The notes beneath the pieces were generated by a model that had not been told where the DNA came from, ran no database searches, and saw only the letters and a program-made list of their open reading frames with translations. Of a stretch of DNA of 64,000 bases, positions 28,767 through 36,806 are shown piece after piece (position 1 is the stretch's first letter; every line of letters starts with the position of its first letter). Made by a program: the position numbers and the translations under genes. The DNA comes from Candidatus Aenigmatarchaeota archaeon (GTDB lineage Archaea > Aenigmatarchaeota > Aenigmatarchaeia > QMZP01 > QMZT01), in NCBI GenBank assembly GCA_026397315.1, contig JAPLVC010000002.1, forward strand, positions 59,994 through 123,993. Reading direction: 5' to 3'.

Positions 28767-29195
28767 TTAGATAACCTTGCTCAGCAGTTTGTATATCTGT
28801 TCCCCTGCTCCTATCGCTACGCCCAAATCTAGCGCGTGAGTCATAATTCTTCCAGTTATATATCCCGGTCGATAACCCTCTTTCTGCTTTAACTCATCTT
28901 TCCATTCATTTTTCACATCTAACAGGTCGAAATTCAGGAAGTTTTTATATAGTTTTCCAAAACCAAATCTCTGAGGTAAACTCATTAGTATCCCGTCAGA
29001 TATTCCTAGTCCGAGTCCTTGCATGAAAATTGGCAACTTTCTCGGTTCACCATATCTACCAGATGTTGCATTGTAAACCTCATTTAAAAATACATGTTCA
29101 TCAGGCTGATCTCCGTTCACTCCCAGTAGATGCTTTTTGGTAAGTTCAACTACAGCATCCATTTCCTCTTTACTCATAATTTTTTTCTCAGTCAT
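28767..29195 (-). CDS. Hypothetical protein B of the AT-rich two-gene operon
   Basis: 142 residues from the ATG at 29195, chosen because GAGGTG sits 6 bases upstream; the track start (29234) would overlap the previous gene. No family recognised. Contains 'GLGLGISDGILMSLPQRFG' and 'HALDLGVAIGAGEQIYKLL', mildly hydrophobic Gly-rich stretches that could be one or two membrane-associated helices. Codon use is AT-rich compared with the neighbours, which points to a different origin. Second gene of a pair divergent from a TrmB-type regulator. Confidence 0.75.
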   Translation of the reverse strand: MTEKKIMSKEEMDAVVELTKKHLLGVNGDQPDEHVFLNEVYNATSGRYGEPRKLPIFMQGLGLGISDGILMSLPQRFGFGKLYKNFLNFDLLDVKNEWKDELKQKEGYRPGYITGRIMTHALDLGVAIGAGEQIYKLLSKVI

Positions 29196-29209
29196 TTTCA
29201 TCACCTCAC

Positions 29210-29653
29210 TTATACTCTTAATATCCCTGGCCAAAGTTCCTCTGTTACTTTAATGTCATCGCGAAATTCAGGATCATTGTAATATCCCTTTTCTACCAGA
29301 GCTTCTTTTAATTTTTTTGTTAATCCCCGAACAACCTTGCTGCTATCAAGAAATTTGCGAGTGTCTGTTTGGTTGAAAAGACCACTAACTGTTTTTAGAT
29401 ATGAATTTTTTAGACCTGGATAATGCAGAAAATCAGGTTCTTCTACAACTAATTTCAAAACCTCCCTCAACGCATACACTCCGGCAGCAGCCACTTTACC
29501 TGTTGAAAGAGGAGTTTTTGTTGGAACGTCGTATCCCATTCCTGCACGACAAATGATATCGATAAGATCTTGTCCGCTACCTAGGCCATCTTTCTGCAGT
29601 CTCCTCGCAGTTGATCTATATCCATTCATGAATTCCTTTTGATATTGATTCAT
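29210..29653 (-). CDS. Hypothetical protein A of the AT-rich two-gene operon
   Basis: 147 residues; start placed at the ATG at 29653 because GGGGTG lies 5 bases upstream (the track uses the GTG one codon before). No family recognised. Contains 'GKVAAAGVYALREVLKLVVEEP', a helix with small residues on one face, and is otherwise soluble and basic. The partner gene starts 14 bases after its stop. Strong Shine-Dalgarno on both genes contrasts with the leaderless style of many neighbours. Confidence 0.75.
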   Translation of the reverse strand: MNQYQKEFMNGYRSTARRLQKDGLGSGQDLIDIICRAGMGYDVPTKTPLSTGKVAAAGVYALREVLKLVVEEPDFLHYPGLKNSYLKTVSGLFNQTDTRKFLDSSKVVRGLTKKLKEALVEKGYYNDPEFRDDIKVTEELWPGILRV

Positions 29654-29736
29654 CACATCACCCCTATTTCTGAATATTTTTTATTTGTAATTTTTTATCA
29701 CCTAATGATAGTATCGTATTGGGATATAAAAATTTA

Positions 29737-29757
29737 ACCACCTACCATGGTAGTGGT
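29737..29757. promoter_or_regulatory. Palindromic operator between TrmB-like gene and divergent operon
   Basis: ACCACCTACCATGGTAGTGGT: a perfect 12-base palindrome (CTACCATGGTAG) extended on both sides by ACCA/TGGT with one extra C. It lies between a TATA-like box of the minus-strand operon (about 29722-29732) and that of the regulator gene (TTTAAAAA near 29769). The position lets one bound dimer affect both promoters. The neighbouring TrmB-type protein is the obvious candidate ligand. Confidence 0.65.
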
Positions 29758-29796
29758 AAAAATAACATTTAAAAACCCGCTTGGCGATATATTTTT

Positions 29797-30546
29797 ATGG
29801 ATACGAAAATCCTGAACCAGCTGGGCATGGCAGATTCGGAAATAAGGGTCTATTTTGCCCTCCTCAAGCTGGAAACAAGCACGGTAGGCCCTATCATTGG
29901 TGAGGCAAAAGTCCCTGATTCAAAGATATATGCAATCCTCGAAAAACTGAAGGAAAAGGGTCTGGTGAGCTTCGTCATAAAAAACAACGTGAAACATTTC
30001 CAGGCGTCTGACCCTAAAAACCTTCTCAGAATCCTTGATGGCAAAGAACGGGAAATTCTTGAGCAGAAGAAAGAGCTTGAAGATAAAATCATCCCGCAAA
30101 TAGAACAAAAGAGAAAGCTCACCGAAGAAAAACAGGAAGCGACAGTTTATGAATATTTCGAAGGTCTGAAATCGGCGTTTAATCTTATTTTGAATGCACT
30201 GAATCCTGGAGAGGAATATCAGGCTTTCATGCTAGGAAAAGCATTGGAAGAGAAGCGGGTGATAAGATTTTTCAGGAATTATCACGCAAAAAGGATTGAA
30301 AAAGGAATCAAGGTAAGGCTTCTTTCCCAAAACATTTTCAAAGAGGTCATAAACAAATCGCACAAATATCAAGGCATGAAAATAAGGTTTTCGGATCAGA
30401 AACTTCCCGTCGGAGTTTTCATTTTCAGAAATCATGTCATGACCGTGATCTGGGAAGAAAAACCGACCGCTTTTGTCATAAAATCAAGGAAAAACTACGA
30501 GTATTACAAAGAATTTTTTGAAGATCTTTGGTTAGCATCAAAATAA
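29797..30546 (+). CDS. TrmB-family transcriptional regulator
   Basis: 249 residues. N-terminal winged helix ('LGMADSEIRVYFALLKLE...VPDSKIYAILEKLKEKGLVSF'), a coiled-coil linker (about 78-110, 'REILEQKKELEDKIIPQIEQK') and a C-terminal PLD-like effector domain ('EYFEGLKSAFNLILNAL...RIEKGIKVRLLSQ'). This order is that of short TrmB/TrmBL proteins, without the sugar-binding extension. Divergent from an unknown two-gene operon across a strong palindrome, so likely autoregulates and controls that operon. Confidence 0.9.
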   Translation: MDTKILNQLGMADSEIRVYFALLKLETSTVGPIIGEAKVPDSKIYAILEKLKEKGLVSFVIKNNVKHFQASDPKNLLRILDGKEREILEQKKELEDKIIPQIEQKRKLTEEKQEATVYEYFEGLKSAFNLILNALNPGEEYQAFMLGKALEEKRVIRFFRNYHAKRIEKGIKVRLLSQNIFKEVINKSHKYQGMKIRFSDQKLPVGVFIFRNHVMTVIWEEKPTAFVIKSRKNYEYYKEFFEDLWLASK

Positions 30547-30552
30547 CGTTAG

Positions 30553-31116
30553 TTACTTGGCCAATTTCAGGACGACCTGCGCCACGTGCCTTCCGAGGTT
30601 TCTCGACGTCTCCTGACCTTCCGCGTCCTTGGCCGCGTCTCCATAGCTCGCGCCGCCGAAATGCATGGTTTTCTCGTCTCCCACGACGAGCATGCCCTGT
30701 ATCAGGAAGAAGTTATGAATCTGGCGGATGACCAGCTCCTGGCCGCCGTTGCGCGAGCCGCCCGTCGCTAGTGCGCCGCCGACCTTGTCCTTCAGTCGCT
30801 CGTTACGTCTTAGATAACGCGTCCTGTCCATGAACGCCTTGATCTGGGCGGAAACGCAGCCGAAATAGACCGGCGAGCCGATTATGACACCGTCCGCCTG
30901 TTCCAGTTTGTCGGCGACGGCCTGGAAATCGTCGTCTATGGCGCATCGTCCCTCTTTTCTGCAGCGCTCGCAGTCGACGCATGGTGCGATGTCCATCTTG
31001 CCTAGGTGAACCAGTTCCGTCTCAAGGCCGAGCTTTTTGCATTCTGCCAGCGCTAGCGTGACTAGCGTCTTGGTGTTGCGTTCCCTAGGCGAACCTACAA
31101 GGCCCAGAACTTTCAT
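30553..31116 (-). CDS. Flavodoxin-fold NAD(P)H:FMN reductase / iron-sulfur flavoprotein-like
   Basis: 187 residues from the second ATG (31116). 'VLGLVGSPRERNTKTLVTLAL' binds the FMN phosphate; 'CVDCERCRKEGRCAIDDDF' is the compact Cys cluster of archaeal iron-sulfur flavoproteins; 'ADGVIIGSPVYFGCVSAQIKAFMDR' is the flavin loop. A soluble redox enzyme, exact partner unknown. A second member of this family occurs at 54.8 kb. Convergent with the TrmB-like gene. Confidence 0.9.
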   Translation of the reverse strand: MKVLGLVGSPRERNTKTLVTLALAECKKLGLETELVHLGKMDIAPCVDCERCRKEGRCAIDDDFQAVADKLEQADGVIIGSPVYFGCVSAQIKAFMDRTRYLRRNERLKDKVGGALATGGSRNGGQELVIRQIHNFFLIQGMLVVGDEKTMHFGGASYGDAAKDAEGQETSRNLGRHVAQVVLKLAK

Positions 31117-31143
31117 AGAAATCATTTGGAACGGATATTAAAA

Positions 31144-32244
31144 TTATTTTTTTACCTTCGAGCCTGAAGTTGTGTATTTCCTCAGACTTTTGACAGAAAT
31201 CTTGGCGACGCTCCTGGCAAATTCGGATGCTTGGTTGCGTTTCTTTTTAGCGGCTTCTTTTTTCACTGTAGGTGCTTCCTTGTCTTCTTTTTTATCTTCC
31301 GTTTTCTCCTTTTCCGCAACCGCTTCCTTGATGTCTTCCGCTTCCTTTTTCACTCCCGTCGCTTCCGCGGGTTCTGCCTTGACGTCATTGCTTTCCGGCT
31401 CTGGCAGGAATTCCATCAGAACCTGCGGTATCTTTTCTATTATGTCCGTCGCCAGCAACGGGCGCTTCTCCTTTGCCGCAAGGTCTCCCGCGTATCCGCT
31501 GAGATACGCACCTGCGCAGCCTGCCTTGAAAGGTGGAATTTTCTGCGCCATAAGCGCGCCGCATATGCCTGTCAAGACGTCGCCGGTTCCGCCGACCGTC
31601 ATGAACGTGTTGCCGGTCTTGTTCATCGCCGTCTCGCGCCCATCTGAAATTATATCGATCGCTCCCTTCAGAAGGATGGTGACGCCTATCTTCCTGGCGT
31701 GCTTCCTGACCAGTTCCGCGCGGCTCATCACATCGTACTTGGGCTTGTCGCCTGTCATGCTAAAGAATTCGTAGGCGTGCGGTGTGAGAAGGAACTTGTC
31801 ATCAAGCGTGCCTTTTATCGCCTTTATGGCGTCGGCGTCGATTACACAGGGCTTCTTCACCCTGTCGACAAAGCCGGTGATGAACTTTTGCGTTTCTTTT
31901 TCAAGGCCCATGCCCGTGCCTATGACCACCGCATCGAATCCCTTCGCCAGCTCGAGCGCTTTTTTCAGATGATCGTGCCTGAAAAAATCGCCATCGAAAG
32001 GCACTGTTATAAGGTTCGGGGAATATTTGGCAGCCATGTCAGCCGCTCTCTCAGGAGCCGCGACAGTCACGAGATCGACGCCTGTTCTCAGCGCGGCCAT
32101 CGCTCCGTATGCCGCGAGCGCGGGCGAACCGGTGTATATTTTCGAGCCGCCGATGACCAGCAGCTTTCCGAAGTCGCCTTTATGGCTCCATTTGGCGCGT
32201 TCCCTGAAAACTTCATTCAGAATCGAGGCGTCGACTGTAATCAT
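31144..32244 (-). CDS. nnrD: ADP-dependent NAD(P)H-hydrate dehydratase with charged C-terminal tail
   Basis: 366 residues. Residues 1-285 are the NnrD (YjeF C-terminal) ribokinase-like domain: 'GDFGKLLVIGGSKIYTGSPALAA', 'VIGTGMGLEKET', 'CVIDADAIKAI', 'LTPHAYEF' and 'GNTFMTVGGTGDVLTGICGALMAQ' (catalytic GTGD). Repairs hydrated NAD(P)H. The NnrE epimerase domain, fused at the N-terminus in most archaea, is absent here. The last 75 residues are a Lys/Glu/Ala-rich low-complexity tail ending in a basic patch, not part of the enzyme family. Next gene starts 27 bases away. Confidence 0.92.
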   Translation of the reverse strand: MITVDASILNEVFRERAKWSHKGDFGKLLVIGGSKIYTGSPALAAYGAMAALRTGVDLVTVAAPERAADMAAKYSPNLITVPFDGDFFRHDHLKKALELAKGFDAVVIGTGMGLEKETQKFITGFVDRVKKPCVIDADAIKAIKGTLDDKFLLTPHAYEFFSMTGDKPKYDVMSRAELVRKHARKIGVTILLKGAIDIISDGRETAMNKTGNTFMTVGGTGDVLTGICGALMAQKIPPFKAGCAGAYLSGYAGDLAAKEKRPLLATDIIEKIPQVLMEFLPEPESNDVKAEPAEATGVKKEAEDIKEAVAEKEKTEDKKEDKEAPTVKKEAAKKKRNQASEFARSVAKISVKSLRKYTTSGSKVKK

Positions 32245-32330
32245 GCCTATCTCTTGCTTTTCATATTAATAAAAATGATAGAAAAATGCAAAGTATCTTG
32301 GCGCGAGACTACTTCCTGACTTCCAAGCTT

Positions 32331-32420
32331 TCACACCTTGCCGCCTTTGTGCTGCATCGGATATTTCGTCCGCCTTGACAGACGCTTCGCGTCAAGTTTT
32401 TTATTTGTTTTTTTGCCCAT
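32331..32420 (-). CDS. Possible 29-aa basic microprotein downstream of gap
   Basis: Not in the track. Reads MGKKTNKKLDAKRLSRR... to GGKV, strongly basic (over one third Lys/Arg). GGGAGTG is spaced 6 bases from the ATG. It starts 17 bases after the GAPDH stop, so it would be the third cistron of pgk-gap. The composition recalls small ribosome- or nucleic-acid-binding peptides, but no family is recognised. Confidence 0.5.
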   Translation of the reverse strand: MGKKTNKKLDAKRLSRRTKYPMQHKGGKV

Positions 32421-32437
32421 GCTTATCACTCCCTCGC

Positions 32438-33490
32438 TTATTTTTTTCCGAACATCTCGGTGACGTCTAGTAGTCGATTCGAATAGCCGCGCTCGTTGTC
32501 ATACCAGGACCACACGACTATCTGTTTCCCATCGATTACGTTGGTCAGCGGCTTGTCGATGATGCCGGATTCGCTGCGCCCGATTATGTAGGACGAAACG
32601 ATTTCCTTGTCCGTGCATGCCAGAACGCCTTTCAGCGACGAGTTGCATTCTTTATCGATAATTTTGTTCACCTCGTCGCGAGTCGTCGTTTTCCTGACGT
32701 CCGCGATGAGCCCGACTATCGAGCCGGTCATCGCCCCGGGGACGCGCATCGAGACGGCATCAATCTTGCCCTTCAGTTCGGGAATGATCTTGGCGACGGC
32801 CTTCGCGGCGCCCGTAGAAGTGGGTATTATGTTATTGATGAGAGAGCGCGCCCTGCGTATGTCCTTGTGGCTGCCGTCGAGAATGTTCTGGTCCTCAGTC
32901 GGGGCGTGAACGGTTATGACATAACCCCTTTCTATGCCCCAGTTGTCGTTCACGATTTTGGTCACGGCCGCGATGGCGTTCGTCGTGCACGAGGCGCAGT
33001 CGATTACAGTCTCGTTTGCTGGTATGTCCTGCCTGACCCCCATAACTATCGACGTAGTCACGTCTTCCTTGCCCGGCGCGGAGATTATGACCTTGCGCGC
33101 GCCGGCCTTTATGTGACCTTCCACTTCTTTGCGCTTCCTGAACGCGCCGGTGGATTCGATGACTATGTCTACCGCGTGCTTCTTCCATGGTAAAGTCGAA
33201 AGGTCGCCGCGGTTGTTGTAAAGATGAATCCTCTGTCCCAGGACATTGACCCATGCGGTGCCGTCGGTTTCTCTCCCGAAAGGCACGCTTTCGAAATGAT
33301 GGCCGTGCGTCGAGTCGAATTTCAAAAGTTCAGTGAAGAATTCGACGTTCTTGTCTTCTTCGACTCCTCGCACGCCGTTTATGGCGACTATTTCAATATC
33401 CGTTTTACCGTGTTTCTTCCTGTCGGCCCAGGACCATATGAAATTCCTGCCAATTCTGCCCGGACCGTTAACCGCGACTTTGATTGCCAT
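32438..33490 (-). CDS. gap: Glyceraldehyde-3-phosphate dehydrogenase, bacterial type
   Basis: 350 residues from the ATG at 33490 (GGGGTG 4 bases before); the track's start runs into pgk. Starts 'IKVAVNGPGRIGRNF' (Rossmann; Gly-to-Pro variant of NGFGRIGR) and has catalytic Cys168 in 'DCASCTTNAIAA', 'HAPTEDQNILDGSHKDIRRAR', 'IPTSTGAAKAV' and 'WYDNERGYSNR'. This is the GapA-type of bacteria and eukaryotes, not the usual archaeal type. Oxidises GAP to 1,3-bisphosphoglycerate. Ten bases downstream of pgk. Confidence 0.95.
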   Translation of the reverse strand: MAIKVAVNGPGRIGRNFIWSWADRKKHGKTDIEIVAINGVRGVEEDKNVEFFTELLKFDSTHGHHFESVPFGRETDGTAWVNVLGQRIHLYNNRGDLSTLPWKKHAVDIVIESTGAFRKRKEVEGHIKAGARKVIISAPGKEDVTTSIVMGVRQDIPANETVIDCASCTTNAIAAVTKIVNDNWGIERGYVITVHAPTEDQNILDGSHKDIRRARSLINNIIPTSTGAAKAVAKIIPELKGKIDAVSMRVPGAMTGSIVGLIADVRKTTTRDEVNKIIDKECNSSLKGVLACTDKEIVSSYIIGRSESGIIDKPLTNVIDGKQIVVWSWYDNERGYSNRLLDVTEMFGKK

Positions 33491-33500
33491 AACCCACCCC

Positions 33501-34709
33501 TCACTCAACCTTCTTTTTAATAGCATGACTGTGTATCTCGTACGAGTGCTTCAGCGCCTCGATACCGGGGAACGAGTCTTTCGTTATGAAGTCCGCGAAA
33601 GCGCCGCCGCCCGTTGAAAGATGTGTCATCTTCTCCACCATGTTCAATCGCTTCATAGCCGATATGCTGTCGCCGCCGCCGACTAACGTTTTAGCGTCAA
33701 GCCCTGCCATGAAGCTAGCGATGTAAAGCGTGCCTTTCTCGTACGGTTTCTTCTCGAAGAAGCCGAGCGGCCCGGTCCAGACGACCGTTTTCGCCGGCCT
33801 GAGCACATTCTTGTAGTGCACTATCGTCTCTGGTCCGATGTCGAGGATTTTCATGCCTTTCCTGACCTCGGATATCGGCAGGTTCTCGGGCTCGCCGCGT
33901 ATCTCGACCATCACGTCCTGCGGGAGCATTATCTTGTCGCCGCAGCTCTTGAGTATGCCTTCCGCTCGCGTTACGAGCGCCTCGTCGCATTTGGAATCGC
34001 CTATCTCATATCCGGCAGCCTTGAGAAACGTGTTGCCTATGATGCCGCCCATGAGTATGCGGTCGACCTTCGGCAGCAGGCTCTCGATGCAGAGCATCTT
34101 GTCCTCCTTGGCGCCGCCTATTATGGCGACGTAAGGCCTGTCCGGGTTTTTCACGATGCTGTTTATCATGTTGACTTCCCTCAGAAAGCTCAGGCCGCAG
34201 CAGCTGGGCATGTATTTCGGGATGCCGGTTATGGATGCGTGGCTTCTGTGCGACGCCGCGAACGCCTCGTTGACGTATATGTCGCCGAGCCTCGCGAGCT
34301 TTTTGGCGAATTCGTCGCGTGTCGCTTCGTTCTTCTCGGTTTCCTCGCCGTAGAACCTTATGTTTTCCAGCAGCACGATGTCCCCGGGCTTCATCTTCTT
34401 GACGCACATCTCGACGTCGTCGCCCGAGCAGTAGTCCAACTTTTTGACAGGCACGCCGATTATGTCGGACAAACGCTCGGCTACGACGTCCATTTTCAAA
34501 TGTTCTTCCCTGCTCTTGGGTCTTCCGAGATGAGAAATGAGAACGATCTTACCGCCATTATTGAGAATATAATATATCGTCTTGAGCGTCGTGCTTATGC
34601 GCGTGTGGTCCGTCACCCTGCCATTCTCGTCGAGCGGCAGGTTGTAATCGACCCTCATGATTACAGTCTTGCCTTCAACGTCCAGGTCCCTTATCGATGG
34701 GATTTCCAT
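33501..34709 (-). CDS. pgk: Phosphoglycerate kinase
   Basis: 402 residues. 'VIMRVDYNLPLDENGRVTDHTRI' (3PG site), 'LISHLGRPKS', 'VLLENIRFYGEE', 'VNEAFAASHRSHAS', 'AIIGGAKEDKMLCIESLL' and the ATP-side 'WTGPLGFFE' and 'LVGGGDSISAM...STGGGAFADFI' are all present. Makes ATP in lower glycolysis or works in reverse for gluconeogenesis. Followed 10 bases later by gap: an operon in pgk-gap order. Confidence 0.96.
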   Translation of the reverse strand: MEIPSIRDLDVEGKTVIMRVDYNLPLDENGRVTDHTRISTTLKTIYYILNNGGKIVLISHLGRPKSREEHLKMDVVAERLSDIIGVPVKKLDYCSGDDVEMCVKKMKPGDIVLLENIRFYGEETEKNEATRDEFAKKLARLGDIYVNEAFAASHRSHASITGIPKYMPSCCGLSFLREVNMINSIVKNPDRPYVAIIGGAKEDKMLCIESLLPKVDRILMGGIIGNTFLKAAGYEIGDSKCDEALVTRAEGILKSCGDKIMLPQDVMVEIRGEPENLPISEVRKGMKILDIGPETIVHYKNVLRPAKTVVWTGPLGFFEKKPYEKGTLYIASFMAGLDAKTLVGGGDSISAMKRLNMVEKMTHLSTGGGAFADFITKDSFPGIEALKHSYEIHSHAIKKKVE

Positions 34710-34821
34710 GCAAAAGCACCGTTCCTAAAAGGTATGATGATGTAATATATCGTATGAAGATTTTTAAGCTTTGCGCCATGACGCATACCCGTCATCGCCG
34801 CCGAAGCGGGATGGATAGTCT

Positions 34822-35571
34822 TTATTGTGATATCTCGACTTTTATGTGTTTCTTTTCAGGCCTGGCCCTCTTTATGTAAATGAACTGCAAATCGCTGGTC
34901 ACGCCGCAGTCCTGCAGGCCGGCGCATTTGACCAGCGCTTCTGCTTCACTCTTTTTATACGACGCCATGAATGAATGCTTCAGTTCGCTGTAAACCATGT
35001 CCTTTTTCAGCAGATGGGTTATCGTCTTTACAAAGGGAATCATGGCTCCGAAGGCGTCGCGTCTCAAATCGCCGATGAGAATGACGCCGTTCGCTTTCGT
35101 CACGCGCTCAATTTCGTTCAGTACCTGCACAGGGTTCTCCCAGTGGTGCATGTCGAAGCCGCTCACTACCAGGTCGAACGAGTGATCTGCGAAGGGCAGC
35201 GATTCCTGCTTACCGAGCGCCCATCTTATTTTTTCCTCGACCATGTCTTTCTCTGCGAATTTCTTGCCCGTGTTCATGAACCTGCGGCTGTCCTGGAAGC
35301 AGGTTATGTCAAAATCAAAATCCTGTTTCGCCAGCGAAATCGCACACAGGCCGAACTGCGTGCCCAAGTCAAGCGCTTTCCCGCTCCTGACTCCGAGGTC
35401 CAGCGAGGAAAATACGAGGTTTTCGTAGAAATGGCTGAGCTTCTCGCTAGCGACTCTGGCGTAGTCGTCTGCGTTGTCCACCCTGAGAGCGATGTCTACA
35501 AGCCTGTCCTTTGTCGTGTCGAGTATTATCCTTTCGGCTTCTTTACTTAATGCCAAGCTTTTTTCTCGCAT
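34822..35571 (-). CDS. Class I SAM-dependent methyltransferase
   Basis: 249 residues. 'SGKALDLGTQFGLCAISLAK' is the AdoMet-binding Gly loop, 'ITCFQDSRRFMN' the acidic loop region, and 'LPFADHSFDLVVSGFDMHHWENP' motif II/III of the methyltransferase_11 type. The substrate is unknown. The gene overlaps the end of the MIP18-family gene by 29 bases, so the two are coupled; the start codon could be a little further downstream. Confidence 0.87.
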   Translation of the reverse strand: MREKSLALSKEAERIILDTTKDRLVDIALRVDNADDYARVASEKLSHFYENLVFSSLDLGVRSGKALDLGTQFGLCAISLAKQDFDFDITCFQDSRRFMNTGKKFAEKDMVEEKIRWALGKQESLPFADHSFDLVVSGFDMHHWENPVQVLNEIERVTKANGVILIGDLRRDAFGAMIPFVKTITHLLKKDMVYSELKHSFMASYKKSEAEALVKCAGLQDCGVTSDLQFIYIKRARPEKKHIKVEISQ

Positions 35572-35899
35572 CTTGCGTCATCCTTTCGGGCGTCCACGGC
35601 GGATCGAAAACTAATTCGACGTTGACTTTCACGTCTCCGAAAGCCATCTTTAGCGCGGATTCGACTTCGTGAGTGAACATGGAATGCATCGGGCAGCCGG
35701 GATTCGTGAGCGTCATGCGCACATGCACGTCTTTCCCCTTTACGTCGACGCCGTAGATGAAGCCCAGGTCGACTATGTCCATCCCTATCTCGGGATCTAT
35801 GACGTTTTTCAGGACTTTAAGCACGCTTTCTTTCGTGATGGCGGAAGCGTTTTTCTTTGCCGCAGGACTCTTAGAAACCTTTTCCGCAGCTTTCTTCAT
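35543..35899 (-). CDS. MIP18/PaaD-family (DUF59) iron-sulfur assembly factor
   Basis: 118 residues. After a Lys/Ala-rich N-terminal tail of about 22 residues comes the domain: 'KVLKNVIDPEIGMDIVDLGFIYGV', 'VRMTLTNPGCPMHSMF' (the conserved Cys) and 'VNVELVFDPPWTPERMTQDARKKLGI'. Members such as SufT help load Fe-S clusters on target proteins. Its partner here is a methyltransferase gene overlapping its 3' end. Confidence 0.92.
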   Translation of the reverse strand: MKKAAEKVSKSPAAKKNASAITKESVLKVLKNVIDPEIGMDIVDLGFIYGVDVKGKDVHVRMTLTNPGCPMHSMFTHEVESALKMAFGDVKVNVELVFDPPWTPERMTQDARKKLGIK

Positions 35900-36086
35900 G
35901 ACAACACCCCAAAACGTGTTATCTTAAATCTTTGTGCCGCGACTTTTTATATTTGCGGAAAGGTTCGCTTTCCGAACATTCGCTAGCGTCGTCCGCGGAA
36001 GCGATTCCAATCTTAATAAACTTGCGACTATATTAATAATAAACATGAAGAGCGCGCGCTAAGGGCGCTCCGAATGTTGATGGCCA

Positions 36087-36803
36087 ATGCTGGACGAAAA
36101 CAAAATTCTTGATTTTATCAAATCCGATTACACGTGGGAGCAGATAATATACGAGGTCATAGCATGGGAAGGCCTCGACCCGTGGGACCTCGACGTCTGC
36201 AAGCTGTCGAGCGGCTTCATGACTTACCTTAGGAAAATGAAGGAAATGGACTTCCGTTTCCCAGCGAAATACATCATGGTCGCCGCGATTCTTCTTAAAA
36301 TGAAGTCAGACTATCTCCGCCAGTTCAAGGAGCAGGTAACAGGCGAAGCGGAACAGCAGATGCAGGAAGCGCTGCAGCCGGACGCGGTCGCTAGCGACGC
36401 TTTCGTGTTCGACCCGCTCAGCATGCCGCCGCGCAGGGAGCCCGTGCGAGGCATAGTGATCACAGAGCTGGTGAACGCCCTGAAAAAGGTGCTCAATGCG
36501 CACGACAGGCGCGTCTACAGGGAGGAGAAGCTCCGCAGGGACGTGCAGGTCTCCGATGAGAAAAACATAAACGAGAGGATAAAAATGCTTTACGCTAAGC
36601 TCAATTCATTGCTGGCGCGCGTCAGGAACGAAGAGGTCGAGTTCTCGAAAATAGTCGGCGAATGGGATCGGGAGAATGTAGTCAACAGCTTCGTGCCCCT
36701 CATCCACCTCGAACAGCAGAAGAGGGTCGCTGCCCGCCAGGAAGAGATGTTCGATGAAATATGGGTAAGCAAGAGGAACGACAAGCTTGCTAAGAAGGGG
36801 TAG
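36087..36803 (+). CDS. scpA: ScpA-like kleisin, chromosome segregation/condensation
   Basis: 238 residues. N-terminal 'YTWEQIIYEVIAWEGLDPWDLDVCKLSSGFMTYL' and 'FPAKYIMVAAILLKMKSDYL' form the ScpA SMC-binding helix bundle; the C-terminus ('EVEFSKIVGEWDRENVVNSFVPLIHLEQQKRVAARQEE') is the winged-helix kleisin end. Would bridge the heads of an SMC dimer; no smc or scpB lies in the window. A short GAGCGC/GCGCTC inverted repeat sits in the leader, about 30 bases before the ATG. Three bases separate it from the next gene. Confidence 0.92.
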   Translation: MLDENKILDFIKSDYTWEQIIYEVIAWEGLDPWDLDVCKLSSGFMTYLRKMKEMDFRFPAKYIMVAAILLKMKSDYLRQFKEQVTGEAEQQMQEALQPDAVASDAFVFDPLSMPPRREPVRGIVITELVNALKKVLNAHDRRVYREEKLRRDVQVSDEKNINERIKMLYAKLNSLLARVRNEEVEFSKIVGEWDRENVVNSFVPLIHLEQQKRVAARQEEMFDEIWVSKRNDKLAKKG

Positions 36804-36806
36804 GCG

